A DNA stretch of 64,000 bases from Nonomuraea sp. SYSU D8015 (GTDB lineage Bacteria > Actinomycetota > Actinomycetes > Streptosporangiales > Streptosporangiaceae). A program made the translations under genes and the position numbers. This document shows, in pieces, positions 46,349 through 54,286 of the stretch. The stretch covers positions 124,001-188,000 of the forward strand of contig NZ_VJYI01000016.1 in the NCBI RefSeq assembly GCF_008065375.1. The letters are read 5' to 3'. The notes below the pieces were generated by a model. That model was not told the DNA's origin. It ran no database searches and saw only the letters and a list, made by a program, of their open reading frames with translations. How positions within the stretch are numbered: the first letter of the stretch is position 1; each line of letters begins with the position of its first letter.

Positions 46349-47166
46349 CCACCGCCGAGCAGAACGAACCCCAGGGATTCCAGGTCCATCTGGACGTCTT
46401 CGAGGGACCTTTCGATCTGCTCCTCGGCCTCATCGCCAAGCACAAGCTGGACATCACCGAGGTCTCGCTCTCCAAGGTCACCGACGAGTTCATCGCCTAC
46501 ATCCGCTCGCGCGGGCCCGAGTGGGACCTCGACCAGACCAGCCACTTCCTGCTGGTCGCGGCCACGCTGCTGGACCTGAAGGCGGCCCGGCTGCTGCCGT
46601 CCGGCGAGGTGGAGGACGAGGAGGACCTGGCGCTGCTGGAGGCCAGGGACCTGCTGTTCGCGCGGTTGCTGCAGTACAAGGCGTACAAAGAGGTCGCGAA
46701 GGTCTTCGCGGGGCGGATGGCGGAGGAGGCGCTGCGCTTCCCGCGTACCGCGCCGATGGAGCCGCAGTTCGCCAACCTGCTGCCCGAGCTGATCCTGGGC
46801 ATCGGGCCCGAGCAGCTCGCCAGGATCGCCGCCAAGGCCTTCACGCCGAAGCTGCCGCCCACCGTCAACGTCGCCCACATCTACCAGCCGCTGGCCAGCG
46901 TCAAGGAGCAGGCCGCCATCCTCGTCATGCACCTGCGCCGCATGCGGCGGGCCACCTTCCGCGCCCTGGTGGCCGACTGCGAGGGCACCTTCGAGGTCAT
47001 CGCGCGGTTCCTGGCCGTGCTGGAGCTGTTCCGGGAGTCGGCGGTCTCGTTCGAGCAGATCGAGCCGCTGGGGGAGCTGCACGTGACCTGGACCGGCGCC
47101 GACGACGGGGACGTGGCGGTGGGCGACGACTACGAGGAATCCGCGGAGAAAGCACCCGATGACTGA
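46345..47166 (+). CDS. scpA: segregation and condensation protein A
   Basis: 273 residues. The kleisin of the SMC condensin: FQVHLDVFEGPFDLLLGLIAKHKLDITEVSLSKV-type N-terminus (about 11-45, SMC neck contact), an acidic/Lys central linker, and a winged-helix C-terminus (about 165-240; VKEQAAILVMHLRRM, FLAVLELFRESAV). Overlaps parA before it and scpB after it (8 nt), so translation is coupled. The SMC gene itself is not in the window. Confidence 0.95.
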   Translation: MTTAEQNEPQGFQVHLDVFEGPFDLLLGLIAKHKLDITEVSLSKVTDEFIAYIRSRGPEWDLDQTSHFLLVAATLLDLKAARLLPSGEVEDEEDLALLEARDLLFARLLQYKAYKEVAKVFAGRMAEEALRFPRTAPMEPQFANLLPELILGIGPEQLARIAAKAFTPKLPPTVNVAHIYQPLASVKEQAAILVMHLRRMRRATFRALVADCEGTFEVIARFLAVLELFRESAVSFEQIEPLGELHVTWTGADDGDVAVGDDYEESAEKAPDD

Positions 47167-48421
47167 CAATCCCAATCCCCTGCCCAACCCGCGCCGGTCC
47201 CCGGACTCCGAGCCGCCGCTCCCCGTCTGGATGACCCTCCCCGGCTCCCTCGCCCAGCCGTCCGCGCCTTCGCTGGAGGTCGAGTCGGAGCAGGAGGACA
47301 CGACCGGTCCCGCGGACGCGGACGAGGCGGCCGGCGAGGCTTCGGAGGAGGCGGCCGACGCGGCATTGGAGGGTGCATCGGCGCTGGACGAGCCGCCGTC
47401 GGGCGACGCGCCGACGGGCCATCGGCCCGCGGCCGCCGGGCCGGAGGGAGGCGGTGCGGCGGAGTCCGGCGCGAGCCGCGCGGCCGAGGATTCGGGTGAC
47501 GCCGGGGCCGGGTCGGGTGGGTGGGATGCCGAGCCGATCGCCGATGACCGCGACGTGCGGGGTGGTATGGCGGACGAGCCCGAGCGCCTGAAGGCCGAGC
47601 CGTCGGCCGGAGCGTCGGTCCCGGAAGCGTCGGCCGGCACTGGTCGCGGGATGGCGGCCGATGCGGCGGTCGCTGGGCCGACGGCCGGGACTCCCGCTCC
47701 CGGATCGGCGGCTCGCCCTTCGGGCGCCGGGTCGGCGGGAGGCGGTGCGCTGGAGCCCGGCGCAAGGCGGGCGGCCGGGGAGCCGGGTGACGCCGCGGGT
47801 GAGGCACGTGCCTGGCAGGCCGGGCCGATCGCCGGTGAAGGGGACGACGACGAAGGCGATCCGGAGCAGGGAGACAGGGGGCCGACGCTTGAGGCGGCGC
47901 TGGAGGCTATCCTGCTAGTCGTTGACGAGCCTGTGGCCGAGGTGACTCTGGCGCAGGTGCTGGAGCGGCCCACCCATGAGGTGGCCGCGGCGTTGCGGGG
48001 GCTGGCGGCGGAATATACGGCCGCCGGCAGGGGTTTTGACTTGCGAGAAGTAGCAGGCGGCTGGCGGTTTTACACCCGCGCCGACTGCGCGCCGCTGGTC
48101 GAGCGCTTCGTACGGGACGGCCAGCAGACGCGGCTGACCCAGGCCGCGCTCGAAACACTCGCGGTCGTGGCTTACCGGCAGCCGGTGAGCCGTGCCCGCG
48201 TCGCCGCCGTACGCGGCGTCAACAGCGACGGCGTCATGCGGACGCTCGTCGCCAGGGGGCTGGTCGAAGAGGCCGGCACCGACCCGGAGAGCCAGGCAGT
48301 GCTCTACCGGACAACGTCATACTTCCTTGAACGTCTGGGACTGCGGGATCTCAGCGAGCTCCCCGAGCTCGCTCCCTTCCTCCCTGACGACGTGGAAAAC
48401 CTCGAGGAGACAACAAAGTGA
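47159..48421 (+). CDS. scpB: segregation and condensation protein B with a long acidic N-terminal extension
   Basis: 420 residues, about twice the normal 180-220. The two winged helices are at about 241-420: PTLEAALEAILLVVDEPV, VAGGWRFYTRADCAPLVERF, TQAALETLAVVAYRQPVSRARV, GVNSDGVMRTLVARGLVEE. Residues 1-240 are disordered, rich in Ala, Gly, Glu, Asp, Ser and Pro. They contain an imperfect internal duplication (about 94-134 against about 190-230; each has GGGA-E-GA-RAA-E-GDA then a Trp). Frame and composition suggest it is really translated, because it starts in the scpA overlap with no later start that has a ribosome site. GTGA overlap with rluB. Confidence 0.9.
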   Translation: MTDNPNPLPNPRRSPDSEPPLPVWMTLPGSLAQPSAPSLEVESEQEDTTGPADADEAAGEASEEAADAALEGASALDEPPSGDAPTGHRPAAAGPEGGGAAESGASRAAEDSGDAGAGSGGWDAEPIADDRDVRGGMADEPERLKAEPSAGASVPEASAGTGRGMAADAAVAGPTAGTPAPGSAARPSGAGSAGGGALEPGARRAAGEPGDAAGEARAWQAGPIAGEGDDDEGDPEQGDRGPTLEAALEAILLVVDEPVAEVTLAQVLERPTHEVAAALRGLAAEYTAAGRGFDLREVAGGWRFYTRADCAPLVERFVRDGQQTRLTQAALETLAVVAYRQPVSRARVAAVRGVNSDGVMRTLVARGLVEEAGTDPESQAVLYRTTSYFLERLGLRDLSELPELAPFLPDDVENLEETTK

Positions 48422-50268
48422 TCAACAGGCGAAGCACCCCGTCCGGTGATGGACGCGGTCGTGGACGCACCGGCGGCTCGGGCCGTAGTGCCGGCCGCGG
48501 TGGACGTCCCGCCTTCCGCTCCGACCGCGACGACTTCCGTGACGACCCCCGCGGCGGCTCTCGACGCGACGACCGCGACCGCGGCTACGGCCGCGACTCC
48601 GTGAGCGACGCCCGCCCCTCCCGCGACTCCCGCGACTCCCTTCGCGCCGACCGGGGCGGGACCCGCGCCCGGTACGGCAGGCCCGCCGGCCGCGACGGCG
48701 ACGCCGAGGGCCGTAACACCCGTTCCGGAGGCCGCGAGGAGCGCTACTCCCGCAATGATCGGGATGACCGGTACACCCGCGACGACCGCTATGCCGGCGG
48801 CGACCGCGACTCCAGGCCGCGCGGAGACCGAGACGACCGGTATTCGCGTGGCGACCGCTATGAGCGCCCTCGCGGCGACCGCGACGGCTCCCGCTCCGAC
48901 CGCCGCGACGACCGTGGCGGCTACGGCGCCGGGCGCCGGGACGAGCGGGCTGGTTACGGTGCCAGTCGCCGTGACGACCGTGGCGGCTACGGAGCCGGGC
49001 GTCGTGATGACCGTGCGGGTTACGGTGCCAGTCGCCGTGACGACCGTGGCGGATACAGCGCCGGGCGCCGCGAGGAGCGTGCGGGCTACGGCGCCGGTCG
49101 CCGCGAGGAGCGCGGCGGATACGGCTCTGGGCGTGGCGAGGAGCGCGGCGGATACAGTGCTGGGCGCCGTGACGACCGTGGCGGATACAGCGCCGGGCGT
49201 CGCGAGGAGCGTGGGGGATACGGCGCCGGGCGCCGTGACGAGCGCGGCGGTTACGGTGGCGAGCGGCGGGACGAGCGGGCGGCCTTCCGCGCGGACCGCA
49301 GTGGCCGCAGGGAGGACACCGCCCCCCGGACCGTGGCCTCGACCCGTGCCCGCTACGGCAAGCCCGACGGCGACGCCCGTACCGGCCGTCCCGACCGTGC
49401 CCCCAGGCGTGACGACGTGCAGACCCTCGGCAAGAGCCCGGGCAGCCCGCAGCAGGCCCGCATCAAGGCGGCCCGCCAGCCCATCCGCGACCGCGACCTG
49501 TACCCCGAGGGCTACACCGACGAGCGCGACACCACCGAGGTGCCCGACGGCGTACGGCTGCAGAAGGTGCTCGCGCAGGCGGGCGTGGCCAGCCGCAGGG
49601 CCTGCGAGGAGATGATCGGCGAGGGCCGGGTCACCGTGGACGGTCAGGTCGTACGGCGGTTCGGCGCCAAGGTCGACCCCGCCAGGCAGGTCATCCACGT
49701 GGACGGCAAGCGCATCCCCACGGCTCCCAACCTGGTCTACTACGCGCTGAACAAGCCCATCGGCGTCGTGTCGACCATGGACGACCCGCAGGGCCGGCCG
49801 TGCCTGGCCGACTACGTCCAGGAGCTGGCCCCGCGCCTGTTTCACGTGGGCCGGCTCGACACCGAGACCGAGGGCCTGCTGCTGCTCACCAACGACGGCG
49901 AGCTGGCCAACCGGCTGACGCACCCCAGCTACGGCGTGCAGAAGAAATACTGGGCCAAGGTGCCCGGGCCGATCCCCAGAGACCTGGGGCGCCGGCTCAA
50001 GCAGGGCATCGAGCTGGAGGACGGCATCGCCCGCGCCGACGACTTCAGCGTCGTGCAGGAGCACGGCCAGCAGGCGCTGGTCGAGGTCGTGCTGCACGAG
50101 GGCCGTAAGCACGTCGTCCGGCGCATGCTGGAGGAGGCCGGCCACCGGGTGATCGACCTGGCCAGGATCGAGTTCGGCCCGGTGAAGCTGGGCCGTACCA
50201 AGCCCGGCACCGTACGGGCGCTGACCTTGAAAGAGGTCGGCGAGCTGTATGCGGCCGTGAAGCTGTAA
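48418..50268 (+). CDS. rluB: 23S rRNA pseudouridine synthase RluB-like with a repeat-rich basic/acidic N-terminal extension
   Basis: 616 residues. The enzyme occupies about 379-616: an S4 RNA-binding domain (RLQKVLAQAGVASRRACEE) and the RsuA-family catalytic domain with D481 in GRLDTETEGLLLL, then HEGRKHVVRRML. RluB makes pseudouridine 2605 (E. coli numbering) in 23S rRNA. Residues 1-378 are low complexity, rich in Arg, Gly, Asp and Tyr. Within them lie twelve 11-residue repeats of the type RRDDRGGYGAG (about 162-293). RG/RGG and Tyr-rich segments bind RNA and can phase separate in other proteins; a similar role here is inferred. Last gene before a terminator hairpin. Confidence 0.92.
   Translation: MINRRSTPSGDGRGRGRTGGSGRSAGRGGRPAFRSDRDDFRDDPRGGSRRDDRDRGYGRDSVSDARPSRDSRDSLRADRGGTRARYGRPAGRDGDAEGRNTRSGGREERYSRNDRDDRYTRDDRYAGGDRDSRPRGDRDDRYSRGDRYERPRGDRDGSRSDRRDDRGGYGAGRRDERAGYGASRRDDRGGYGAGRRDDRAGYGASRRDDRGGYSAGRREERAGYGAGRREERGGYGSGRGEERGGYSAGRRDDRGGYSAGRREERGGYGAGRRDERGGYGGERRDERAAFRADRSGRREDTAPRTVASTRARYGKPDGDARTGRPDRAPRRDDVQTLGKSPGSPQQARIKAARQPIRDRDLYPEGYTDERDTTEVPDGVRLQKVLAQAGVASRRACEEMIGEGRVTVDGQVVRRFGAKVDPARQVIHVDGKRIPTAPNLVYYALNKPIGVVSTMDDPQGRPCLADYVQELAPRLFHVGRLDTETEGLLLLTNDGELANRLTHPSYGVQKKYWAKVPGPIPRDLGRRLKQGIELEDGIARADDFSVVQEHGQQALVEVVLHEGRKHVVRRMLEEAGHRVIDLARIEFGPVKLGRTKPGTVRALTLKEVGELYAAVKL
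48901..49296 (+). repeat. 33-bp coding tandem repeat, 12 units
   Basis: Twelve consecutive 33-bp units inside rluB, each encoding one 11-residue RR(D/E)(D/E)R(G/A)GY(G/S)A(G/S) unit. Variation is concentrated at Asp/Glu, Gly/Ala and Gly/Ser positions. The period is a multiple of three, so copy-number change keeps the frame. Confidence 0.92.
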
Positions 50269-50284
50269 TCTGGCCGGAACGCAG

Positions 50285-50312
50285 GAGCCCGTGCGAACCT
50301 CCGCACGGGCTC
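50285..50312 (+). terminator. hairpin terminator after rluB
   Basis: 11-bp perfect stem (50285-50295 and 50302-50312; GAGCCCGTGCG) with a 6-nt loop, 17 nt after the rluB stop and 29 nt before aroH. It probably separates the pyrG-rluB run from aroH-tyrA, or lets some read-through pass. Confidence 0.75.
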
Positions 50313-50340
50313 TCCCGCTTATCAGAAGGGGACGAACCAT

Positions 50341-50700
50341 ATGGTGCGGGCGATTCGTGGGGCGATCCAGGTGGACGCCAACGATCGTGACTCGATCATC
50401 GCGGGCACGACCGAGCTCGTCAGCGCGATCATGGAGCGCAACCGGCTGACCCCAGACGATGTGATCAGCGTGCTCTTCACGGCCACGCCCGACCTGACGG
50501 CCGAGTTCCCCGCGCTGGCGGCGCGGAAGCTCGGCTTCCACGATGTGCCGCTGATCTGCTGCACCGAGATCGACGTGCCCGGCGCGCTGCCCCGCGTCGT
50601 ACGCCTCATGGCCCACGTCGAGACCGACCGCCCCCGGGCCGAGATCCAGCACGTTTACCTGCGTGGCGCGGTGGCGTTGCGGCAGGACATCGCGCAGTAA
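50341..50700 (+). CDS. aroH: chorismate mutase, AroH class
   Basis: 119 residues, the normal AroH length (Bacillus type, trimeric). Active-site Arg in AIRGAIQVD (about 5-13), Glu/Cys stretch LICCTEIDVPGALPRVVR (about 76-93), and the C-terminal EIQHVYLRGAVALR (about 101-114). Converts chorismate to prephenate. The next gene, 65 nt downstream, is prephenate dehydrogenase, so the pair feeds tyrosine synthesis. Start 50341 has AAGGGG upstream. Confidence 0.93.
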   Translation: MVRAIRGAIQVDANDRDSIIAGTTELVSAIMERNRLTPDDVISVLFTATPDLTAEFPALAARKLGFHDVPLICCTEIDVPGALPRVVRLMAHVETDRPRAEIQHVYLRGAVALRQDIAQ

Positions 50701-50765
50701 GCCGCCGGCAAGCGCGGCCAGGCACACTCACAACCCCAAACGGCCCGATAAATCAGGACATCGAG

Positions 50766-51854
50766 ATGGAACTTCGTACCGTGCTCGTCGTCGGCACCGG
50801 TCTCATCGGCACCTCCGCGGCGCTGGCGCTGCGTAAGCACGGCGTACGCGTCCTGCTCGCCGACCGCGACCAGGGAGCCGTACGGCTGGCACGGGAGCTC
50901 GGCGCGGGCGAGGAGTGGGTCCTCGGCAGCCCGGCCGCCGAGGGGGTCGACCTGGCCGTCATCGCGGTGCCTCCGGCGCATGTGGCGAGCGAGCTGCTGG
51001 AGCTGCAGCGGCACGACGTGGCCCGGTTCTACACCGATGTGGCCAGCGTCAAGGCCGAGCCCATCGACCGGGCCACGCAGCTGGGCTGCGACCTGACGAC
51101 CTACGTCGCCTCCCACCCCCTCGCCGGGCGCGAGAAGTCCGGCCCCGGCGCCGCGCGGCACGACCTGTTCCTGGGCCGCCCGTGGGCGCTGTGCCCCACG
51201 CAGGAGGCCCGTCCCGACGCCAAGGCGGCCGTGCTCAAGCTGATCGAGCTGTGCGGCGCCAACCCGGTCGAGGTGAGCGCCGGCGAGCACGACCGCGCGG
51301 TGGCCGTCGTCTCCCACGCGCCCCACGTCACCGCCTCCGCCGTGGCCGCGCGCCTGGCCGACGCCACCGACGTCGCGCTCGGCCTGGCCGGTCAGGGCGT
51401 CCGCGACGTCACGCGGATTGCCGGCAGCGACCCCGGGCTGTGGCTCGGCATTCTGTCCGGCAACGCCGCCCCGGTCGCCGAGGTGCTGGAGGCCGTCGCG
51501 CACGACCTGGCCGAGGCGGCGAGCGCGCTGCGGGCCCTGGCCGAGGGCGACGGCACCGCGACCGGCGAGCTCACCCAGCTGCTGAAGCGCGGCGTCGCCG
51601 GCCGCGAGCGCATCCCGGGCAAGCACGGCGGCCCGGCCTCCGCCTACGCCGTCGTCCAGGTCGTCATCGGCGACCGTCCCGGGCAGCTGGCGCGGCTGTT
51701 CCAGGTGTGCGACGAGGTGGGGGTCAACGTCGAGGACGTGCGTCTGGAGCACGCCCCCGGCCTGCCCCTGGGCATCGCCGAGCTGTCCGTCCAGCCCGAC
51801 GCCGCCGCCCCTCTCATCGACGCCCTCCGCGAACGCGGCTGGCAGGTTCCCTGA
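50766..51854 (+). CDS. tyrA: prephenate dehydrogenase with C-terminal ACT domain
   Basis: 362 residues. Rossmann start VLVVGTGLIGTSAAL (about 6-20), SHPLAGREKSGPGAARHDLF (about 119-138, substrate region), and catalytic/binding His in VSHAPHV. The ACT domain at about 295-355 (VVQVVIGDRPGQLARLF) is the usual site for allosteric control by aromatic amino acids. NAD-dependent oxidative decarboxylation of prephenate to 4-hydroxyphenylpyruvate. Confidence 0.95.
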   Translation: MELRTVLVVGTGLIGTSAALALRKHGVRVLLADRDQGAVRLARELGAGEEWVLGSPAAEGVDLAVIAVPPAHVASELLELQRHDVARFYTDVASVKAEPIDRATQLGCDLTTYVASHPLAGREKSGPGAARHDLFLGRPWALCPTQEARPDAKAAVLKLIELCGANPVEVSAGEHDRAVAVVSHAPHVTASAVAARLADATDVALGLAGQGVRDVTRIAGSDPGLWLGILSGNAAPVAEVLEAVAHDLAEAASALRALAEGDGTATGELTQLLKRGVAGRERIPGKHGGPASAYAVVQVVIGDRPGQLARLFQVCDEVGVNVEDVRLEHAPGLPLGIAELSVQPDAAAPLIDALRERGWQVP

Positions 51855-51927
51855 GCCGTCGCGCCGGCGTCCCCGGGCCGCGCACACGCGGGCGGGGACG
51901 GACGCCGGCCGGGATGTCACATTCGCG

Positions 51928-51963
51928 CCTCCTCGATTCGTCCTCTGCCACGAATCGAGGAGG
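51928..51963 (+). promoter_or_regulatory. 14-bp perfect hairpin covering the ribosome site of the flavin oxidoreductase
   Basis: Arms CCTCCTCGATTCGT (51928-51941) and its complement (51950-51963), 8-nt loop. The right arm contains GGAGG, 8 nt before ATG 51972, so the RNA hairpin would hide the ribosome site. A second, weaker AAGGAA lies nearer the ATG. The same symmetry could be a repressor operator. Confidence 0.65.
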
Positions 51964-51971
51964 TAAGGAAA

Positions 51972-53123
51972 ATGACCGACATTCTCGTACTGGGTGGCGG
52001 CTACACCGGGATCGCGGCGGCCATCAGGGTCGCGGCCAGGACCCGCCGCATCGGTGGCAAGGTGACGCTGGTGAACGCCTCCGAGAGGTTCACCGAGCGG
52101 CTCCGGCTGCACCAGACGGCGGCCGGTGAGGAGTTGGCGGACTACGCGCTGGAGGAAGTGCTGGCGGGCACCGGCGTCCGGTTCGTGCAGGGGAAGGTGG
52201 CCGGGCTCCACACCGGGCGGCGCGAGGCGCGGCTGGAGGGCGGGCGGGTGCTCCGCTACGACAAGCTGATCTACGCGCTCGGCACCGTCACCGACACCTC
52301 GGTACCCGGCGTGGCCGAGCACGCCTACACCTACGACGATCACGCGAGCGCCGTACGGCTCTCCGAACGGCTCGACGCGCTCGCAGGCGGCGGCACGGTG
52401 GTCGTGGCCGGCGGCGGGCTGACCGGCGTCGAGTCGGCGGCCGAGCTCGCCGAGGCCCGCCCCCACCTGCGGGTCGTCCTCGTCACCAGAGGCCGGCCCG
52501 GCTCCATGATGGGCGAGCGGGCCCGGGCCCACCTGGACGCGACGCTGGCGCGGCTCGGCGTCGAGGTGCGCTCGGGAGCGGACATCACCAAGGTCCTGCC
52601 CGACGCGGTGGAACTGGCCGGCGGCGAACTGATCCACTCCGACGCCACCCTCTGGACCACGGGGACCCAGGGCCTCCCTCTGGCCGCCGGGGCCGGGCTG
52701 ACCGTGGACGAGCGCGGCAGGATCGTCGTGGACGCCGCGCTGCGCTCGGTGTCCCACCCCGACGTGTACGCCGTCGGCGACGCCGCCGCGGTCAGCCTGC
52801 CGTTCGGTGTGCTGCACGGCACCTGCCAGGGCGGCATCCCGACCGGGCTGCACGCGGCCGACTCGCTGGCCGCCACGCTGCGCGGCAGGACCCCCAAGCC
52901 CTTCAGGTTCGGGTACGTCCATCAGCCCGTCAGCCTCGGGCGCGGGGACGCGGTCATCCAGTTCACCCGGCCGGACGACAGCCCGCGCAGGTGGTATCTG
53001 ACCGGACGGGCGGCCGTGATCTACAAGGAGACGGTCACGCGCAGCCCCCTGCCGACGTTCCGGCTGCTCAAGCGCGGCCTGGTGCCGGTGTGGGCGTTCG
53101 CGCTGACCGCCGGGCGCGGGTGA
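51972..53123 (+). CDS. FAD-dependent pyridine nucleotide-disulfide oxidoreductase (NDH-2-like)
   Basis: 383 residues. FAD motif ILVLGGGYTGIAAAI (about 3-17), NAD(P) motif VVVAGGGLTGVESAAELAE (about 140-158), and VYAVGDAAAV (about 264-273) for FAD. No redox Cys pair, so it resembles type II NADH dehydrogenases or AIF/ferredoxin-reductase-like enzymes rather than disulfide reductases. The C-terminus (RGLVPVWAFALTAG) is a candidate membrane-contact helix. Its translation may be controlled by the upstream hairpin. Quinone as acceptor is a guess. Confidence 0.87.
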   Translation: MTDILVLGGGYTGIAAAIRVAARTRRIGGKVTLVNASERFTERLRLHQTAAGEELADYALEEVLAGTGVRFVQGKVAGLHTGRREARLEGGRVLRYDKLIYALGTVTDTSVPGVAEHAYTYDDHASAVRLSERLDALAGGGTVVVAGGGLTGVESAAELAEARPHLRVVLVTRGRPGSMMGERARAHLDATLARLGVEVRSGADITKVLPDAVELAGGELIHSDATLWTTGTQGLPLAAGAGLTVDERGRIVVDAALRSVSHPDVYAVGDAAAVSLPFGVLHGTCQGGIPTGLHAADSLAATLRGRTPKPFRFGYVHQPVSLGRGDAVIQFTRPDDSPRRWYLTGRAAVIYKETVTRSPLPTFRLLKRGLVPVWAFALTAGRG

Positions 53124-53130
53124 GCGGCAC

Positions 53131-53168
53131 AGCGCGGCGGGCGAGCCGGTGGGCCCGCCCGCCGCGCT
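53131..53168. terminator. bidirectional hairpin terminator
   Basis: 13-bp perfect arms (53131-53143 and 53156-53168) around a 12-nt loop, between the 3' ends of the plus-strand oxidoreductase and the minus-strand DUF2795 gene. Serves both. Confidence 0.75.
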
Positions 53169-53174
53169 CCCACG

Positions 53175-53369
53175 TCACCGTTTGGCGACCGCCTGACTGA
53201 CGGCGTTCGGGCCGTCGTACTCGCGGTCCGGCATGGCCTCCAGGGCCTTGACGATGTCGTCGCCCGCGCCGTGGTCGCGCGCGGCCTTGATCAGGTCCTG
53301 CTTGCTGGCGGGGTAGTCCACGCCGCTCAGGTGCTTCTGCAGGTCGATCGGATTCGGAATTGTCGTCAT
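53175..53369 (-). CDS. DUF2795 small protein
   Basis: 64 residues: IDLQKHLSGVDYPASKQDLIKAA, then VKALEAMPDREYDGPNAVSQAV, the complete DUF2795 pattern. Start 53369 is family-typical; ATG 53387, six codons earlier, is possible. Neither has a strong ribosome site. Helical, soluble, very abundant in actinobacteria, function unknown. It lies 20 nt downstream of the glycosyltransferase gene on the same strand. Confidence 0.85.
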   Translation of the reverse strand: MTTIPNPIDLQKHLSGVDYPASKQDLIKAARDHGAGDDIVKALEAMPDREYDGPNAVSQAVAKR

Positions 53370-53389
53370 GACTGTCTGCTGCCCCATGC

Positions 53390-54286
53390 TCACGAGATGT
53401 AACGGCGGGCGCGCGAGCCGGCCTGCGAGGCCTCCAGACTCGCCAGTCTGGCCTCCACCCGCGGCGGCACAGGACGCCGCTCGGCCAGCACCCACGGCAG
53501 GCCGCGCAGGGCGTCGAACGCGGCGAGCGCCGAGATCCGGTCGCGGGGCACGGTCCTGGCCAGATGCGCGGTGCGGCGCAGCGCCGCCCGCACCGGCCGC
53601 CGCAGCCAGGTGAACCACAACGTGTTGCGGAGGCCGACCCGCCGCCTCGCGTGCGGGTCCCTGCTGCGTGACGCCTGGTGGTGCACGGTGAGCTCCTCCA
53701 GGTAGCACAGCTCCCATCCGGCCGTGGCCAGGTCGACGGCGAGCAGCTCCTCCTCGCCGCCCAGCCACAGCCGCCGGCTGAAGCCCCCGCATCCCAGGAA
53801 CGCCTCCCGCCGCAGCACCGACGCCCCGGCCAGGAAACTGCCCAGCGCCGGACCGGGGAGCCAGGCGGGGCCGGCTACGGGTGAGTCGCGCAGCTCCGCC
53901 ACGATCGGGTCGTCGCGGCCGCCGGGCTCGGCCAGGATGCGGGCCGTGACGACCGCCAGCCTGGGGTGTGCGTCGAGCACGTCGGCGGCCCGCTCCAGCG
54001 ACCCGGGCTCCCACCAGGTGTCGTCGTCGGCGAAGGCCACGTACGGGGTGCGCAGCCGGGCCACGCCCACGTTCCGTCCCACCGCCCCCAGGTTCTCGCC
54101 GAGGGCCACGACCTCGACCTCGGGATAGGCGGCGGCGACGGCCCGGGCGGTGCCGTCGGTGGAGCCGTTGTCCACCAGGACGACGTGCGGGCGCTCGGGT
54201 AGCGCGAGGAGCCTGCCGACGGAGGTCAGCGCCTCCTCCCGGCGGTTCCACGTGATCACGACGGCTCCCACGCGCGGATCACCCAT
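53390..54286 (-). CDS. GT2-family glycosyltransferase
   Basis: 298 residues. GT-A fold: VVITWNRREEAL (about 9-20), LVDNGSTDGT (about 37-46), FADDDTWWEP (DXD region, about 85-94), and GGEEELLAVDLATAGW (about 176-191). Close paralogue of the next gene upstream, which it overlaps by 8 nt; shared AFADDD and ERAADVLDAHPRLAV. Probably co-expressed with it. No TM segment. Acceptor unknown. Confidence 0.9.
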   Translation of the reverse strand: MGDPRVGAVVITWNRREEALTSVGRLLALPERPHVVLVDNGSTDGTARAVAAAYPEVEVVALGENLGAVGRNVGVARLRTPYVAFADDDTWWEPGSLERAADVLDAHPRLAVVTARILAEPGGRDDPIVAELRDSPVAGPAWLPGPALGSFLAGASVLRREAFLGCGGFSRRLWLGGEEELLAVDLATAGWELCYLEELTVHHQASRSRDPHARRRVGLRNTLWFTWLRRPVRAALRRTAHLARTVPRDRISALAAFDALRGLPWVLAERRPVPPRVEARLASLEASQAGSRARRYIS

